64,000 bases of DNA, taken from positions 1 through 64,000 of the forward strand of contig JAUILZ010000003.1 of NCBI GenBank assembly GCA_030432755.1, read 5' to 3'. Positions 62,142-64,000 of the stretch are shown here, piece after piece (position 1 is the stretch's first letter; every line of letters begins with the position of its first letter). The stretch comes from Gammaproteobacteria bacterium (GTDB lineage: Bacteria > Pseudomonadota > Gammaproteobacteria > Arenicellales > Poriferihabitantaceae). The translations under genes were made by a program, and so were the position numbers. A model generated the notes under the pieces. That model was not told where the DNA came from. It saw only the letters and a list, made by a program, of their open reading frames with translations, and ran no database searches.

Positions 62142-63487
62142 GGAAATTGCACGGGGTCGTTGTTCATGAGGATGTCCAGGTGGTCCCAGACCAGCGCCCG
62201 CTGGTACCGCGCGCTGGCTAGGCGATGGATGGCGCCGGCAACCTCTGCATTGGCGCTGCCGATTCGGGCGCGCACCTCCATCTCGTAGAGCAGGCGCACG
62301 CGGTCGAGATCCAGTTCGCTGTACAGCAGGGTCGCCTCGGCGGCAGCGATCTCTGTTTCCAGGTGAGCCAACCTCTGCACCAGGCCGAGCACGCGGACGC
62401 GGAGCGCATTCTCAACCTCGGCCTCCACCGCCTCTGTTTCCAGCAGGCGGGCGGAAGCCTCGACAATGGCGCCCTGTTGGAAGCGATCGCCGTCGAGCGG
62501 AATGTCGAGGTAGAGCGAGGCGCGGAACTGATCGCGGCTGGCTGGCAACTTCCGCTCATACTCCGCCGCCTGAAAGCGGGCTCCCAGGGTCGGTCGTACC
62601 GCCAGCGACCGGGCTTCCAGCGCCTGTCGAGCGGCCGCGGTTTCCAGACGCGCGGCGCGCATCTCCGCGCTGTGCTCCAGCACCCTCGCGAGGGTGTCTT
62701 CATAGTCCGGCGTCTCGCGATCAAACGCTTCCAGGTCGGGCTCCACCATGCGATCCGGATAGGCATCGCCACGGTTCAGCGCCAACGCCAGGCGCAGCCG
62801 GCTCGCGCGACGCTCGTGTCCCAGCCGGGTGCGTTCCGCGAAGGCGTCGAGGTAGTCCGCCTCGAGCCGGCGCACCTCAACCTCGGGCAATTCACCATGG
62901 CGCTCCATGAGCTCGCGCGCATCATCGAATGCGAGGAAGGCCAGGGTCATGACCTCGTCCTGGGCTGCGTAGGCATAGTCTGCGAGTATCACGTTGAAAA
63001 ACGCGCCGATGGCGCGATGGCGGACCTCCGCTGCAGCCAGCTCGGCGCGCGCGCTGAGTGCGTCGCTGCCCGTGTCGATGGACTGATGCAGTCCATCGTC
63101 CGCGCCGAAACGGGTCAGGGGCTTGTCGAGCACCAGGATCACGCTGCTGTCATTGATGAAGTCGTGCCCCGGTATGGCCATCCGGTCTGAGGCCCGCAGG
63201 TCAAAAGCCAGCGAAGACCTCAGCCCGTCACGTTCCGTCAATCGCAGCCGCGCCGCCTCGTTGGCGGCGCTGAGCGCACGCGCGCGGAGCTGCGCCGGAT
63301 CATTCCCGTCCAGCATGGAGAGTGCGGCGCCAAGCGTCAGAGCGCGCGGAAACGGCGGTGGCGCACCAACTTCGCCAGGTTGGTCCTGCGCGCGGGCCGC
63401 GGCAGCGGGCCACGCGGCCGGCAGGAGCGACAAAGCGGCGCCCAGGATCGCGCGTTTCGTCCCGACCATGGACAGGCCCGCGATCAT
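62138..63487 (-). CDS. TolC-family outer-membrane efflux protein
   Basis: A 449-residue protein with signal peptide (about 1-34) and long alpha-helical repeats of the OEP family, such as ARALSAANEAARLRLTERDG and EIAAAEATLLYSELDLDRVR, with strand-like parts between. It forms the export duct with the HlyD adaptor. ATG 63487 or 63469 as start. ATGA overlap with the adaptor, and a thioredoxin-like gene lies upstream. Confidence 0.83.
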   Translation of the reverse strand: MIAGLSMVGTKRAILGAALSLLPAAWPAAAARAQDQPGEVGAPPPFPRALTLGAALSMLDGNDPAQLRARALSAANEAARLRLTERDGLRSSLAFDLRASDRMAIPGHDFINDSSVILVLDKPLTRFGADDGLHQSIDTGSDALSARAELAAAEVRHRAIGAFFNVILADYAYAAQDEVMTLAFLAFDDARELMERHGELPEVEVRRLEADYLDAFAERTRLGHERRASRLRLALALNRGDAYPDRMVEPDLEAFDRETPDYEDTLARVLEHSAEMRAARLETAAARQALEARSLAVRPTLGARFQAAEYERKLPASRDQFRASLYLDIPLDGDRFQQGAIVEASARLLETEAVEAEVENALRVRVLGLVQRLAHLETEIAAAEATLLYSELDLDRVRLLYEMEVRARIGSANAEVAGAIHRLASARYQRALVWDHLDILMNNDPVQFP

Positions 63488-63527
63488 CGACGGTCCGGTT
63501 TGTCCATCACCTGATTAGCCAAGCTGT

Positions 63528-64000
63528 TCAACCAGGCTGATTCTCGCGGCGGAACTGGCTGAAGCGGGTATCACGATAGTGCCCATCGACCACGAACCTG
63601 CCAAGCAGCATGAAATCGTGGGCATTCTTCAGCGCGCCGGTGTAGCGCGTGACCAGTTCTCCCCCGGTATCAAAGAACGCGAAAACCGGGGTAGCCCGGA
63701 CTCGCATGGCCTGGAGGGAGAAATCCCTCATCGAGATCTCGTTGCCATCAAAGCCCGTCACCAGCACGTCTCCCTCGGCATCCATGGCAAGGATACGAAA
63801 ATTCTCATGGAAATAGTCCTGCACCGCCTGGCGATTGAGCACCGTCTGCTTCATCCGCAGACACCAGGGGCAGTCGTCGGTCTCGAACATGACGAGAAGC
63901 GCCGATTTGCCCTCGTCGCGGACGATCTCCAGTTCCTCCTGGAGGTCACCGAATGACTGGTCAAAGAAGCCATCGGCGCTGGCTGCCAGAGCGTTGAGAT
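63528..64000 (-). CDS. Exported thioredoxin-like protein, 5' end outside the window
   Basis: A partial gene: the frame stays open to base 64000, so the start is cut off. The visible part, about 156 residues, starts LNALAASADGFFDQSFGDLQ (probably signal cleavage), has CPWC in FETDDCPWCLRMKQTVLN and a cis-proline RATPVFAFFDTGGEL. It resembles SoxW/thioredoxin-like periplasmic proteins. It lies 40 bases upstream of tolC and probably heads that operon. Confidence 0.8.
   Translation of the reverse strand, partial: LNALAASADGFFDQSFGDLQEELEIVRDEGKSALLVMFETDDCPWCLRMKQTVLNRQAVQDYFHENFRILAMDAEGDVLVTGFDGNEISMRDFSLQAMRVRATPVFAFFDTGGELVTRYTGALKNAHDFMLLGRFVVDGHYRDTRFSQFRRENQPG

Overview
The window is GC-rich, densely packed bacterial DNA with many ATGA or GTGA stop/start overlaps. 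It most likely comes from a free-living, Gram-negative proteobacterium, probably a gammaproteobacterium. The evidence is an Enterobacteria-like Zur box, outer-membrane proteins (FadL, BamA-like, TolC), a copper nitrite reductase with an NsrR-like site, and periplasmic sulfur/thiol proteins. Genus cannot be read from the sequence. No insertion sequence, phage or CRISPR array was seen.

Layout. 0.17-3.1 kb: PEP-mutase-family lyase, core-MetE methionine synthase and znuA. 3.1-5.2 kb: zur-znuC-znuB, divergent from znuA across one Zur box. 5.2-7.5 kb: cytochrome b561, cytochrome c' and a divergent LysR regulator. 7.5-10.6 kb: two Ser/Gly-repeat lipoproteins, a DUF6502 protein and a TibC-type O-heptosyltransferase, the most novel-looking candidate cassette. 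10.6-14.1 kb: flavodoxin-fold protein, multicopper oxidase and a caspase-like protein. 14.3-18.5 kb: betaine-type ABC importer with a duplicated permease. 18.6-24.2 kb: MBL hydrolase, DUF2061, agmatinase, LexA with a probable SOS operator, EamA transporter, FAS1 protein and DUF445. 24.2-28.0 kb: Rieske oxygenase, GST, purK, purE and tRNA-Pro(CGG). 28.1-33.2 kb: lipoprotein hydrolase, class III cyclase, a second PEP-mutase-family enzyme and an unknown secreted repeat protein. 33.3-40.1 kb: TPP riboswitch and a nine-gene thiamin operon, thiD-thiO-thiS-thiG-thiE-thiY-tenA-thiZ-thiX. 41.4-45.0 kb: nirK (cytochrome c fusion), nirV, SCO and cytochrome c. 45-50.3 kb: AbrB-type transporter, degenerate HtrA-like protein, thioredoxin 2, spermidine-synthase fusion and CbiX. 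50.4-59.6 kb: a periplasmic island with two Met-rich repeat proteins, DUF302, DsrE, FadL, tandem thioredoxin, peroxiredoxin, ArsR and rhodanese. 59.7-64 kb: CBS protein, class V aminotransferase, HlyD and TolC, and a thioredoxin-like protein cut by the window edge.

How the parts fit. Several regulatory circuits can be read directly: Zur over zinc uptake, TPP over thiamin genes through Shine-Dalgarno sequestration, NsrR over nirK, and LexA over itself. The 50-60 kb island looks like envelope sulfur, persulfide or metal handling; this is inferred from family membership and proximity. In the 7.5-10.6 kb cassette the glycosyltransferase family is known to heptosylate serines on autotransporters. 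No autotransporter is nearby, but two serine-repeat lipoproteins are, so they are plausible new substrates.
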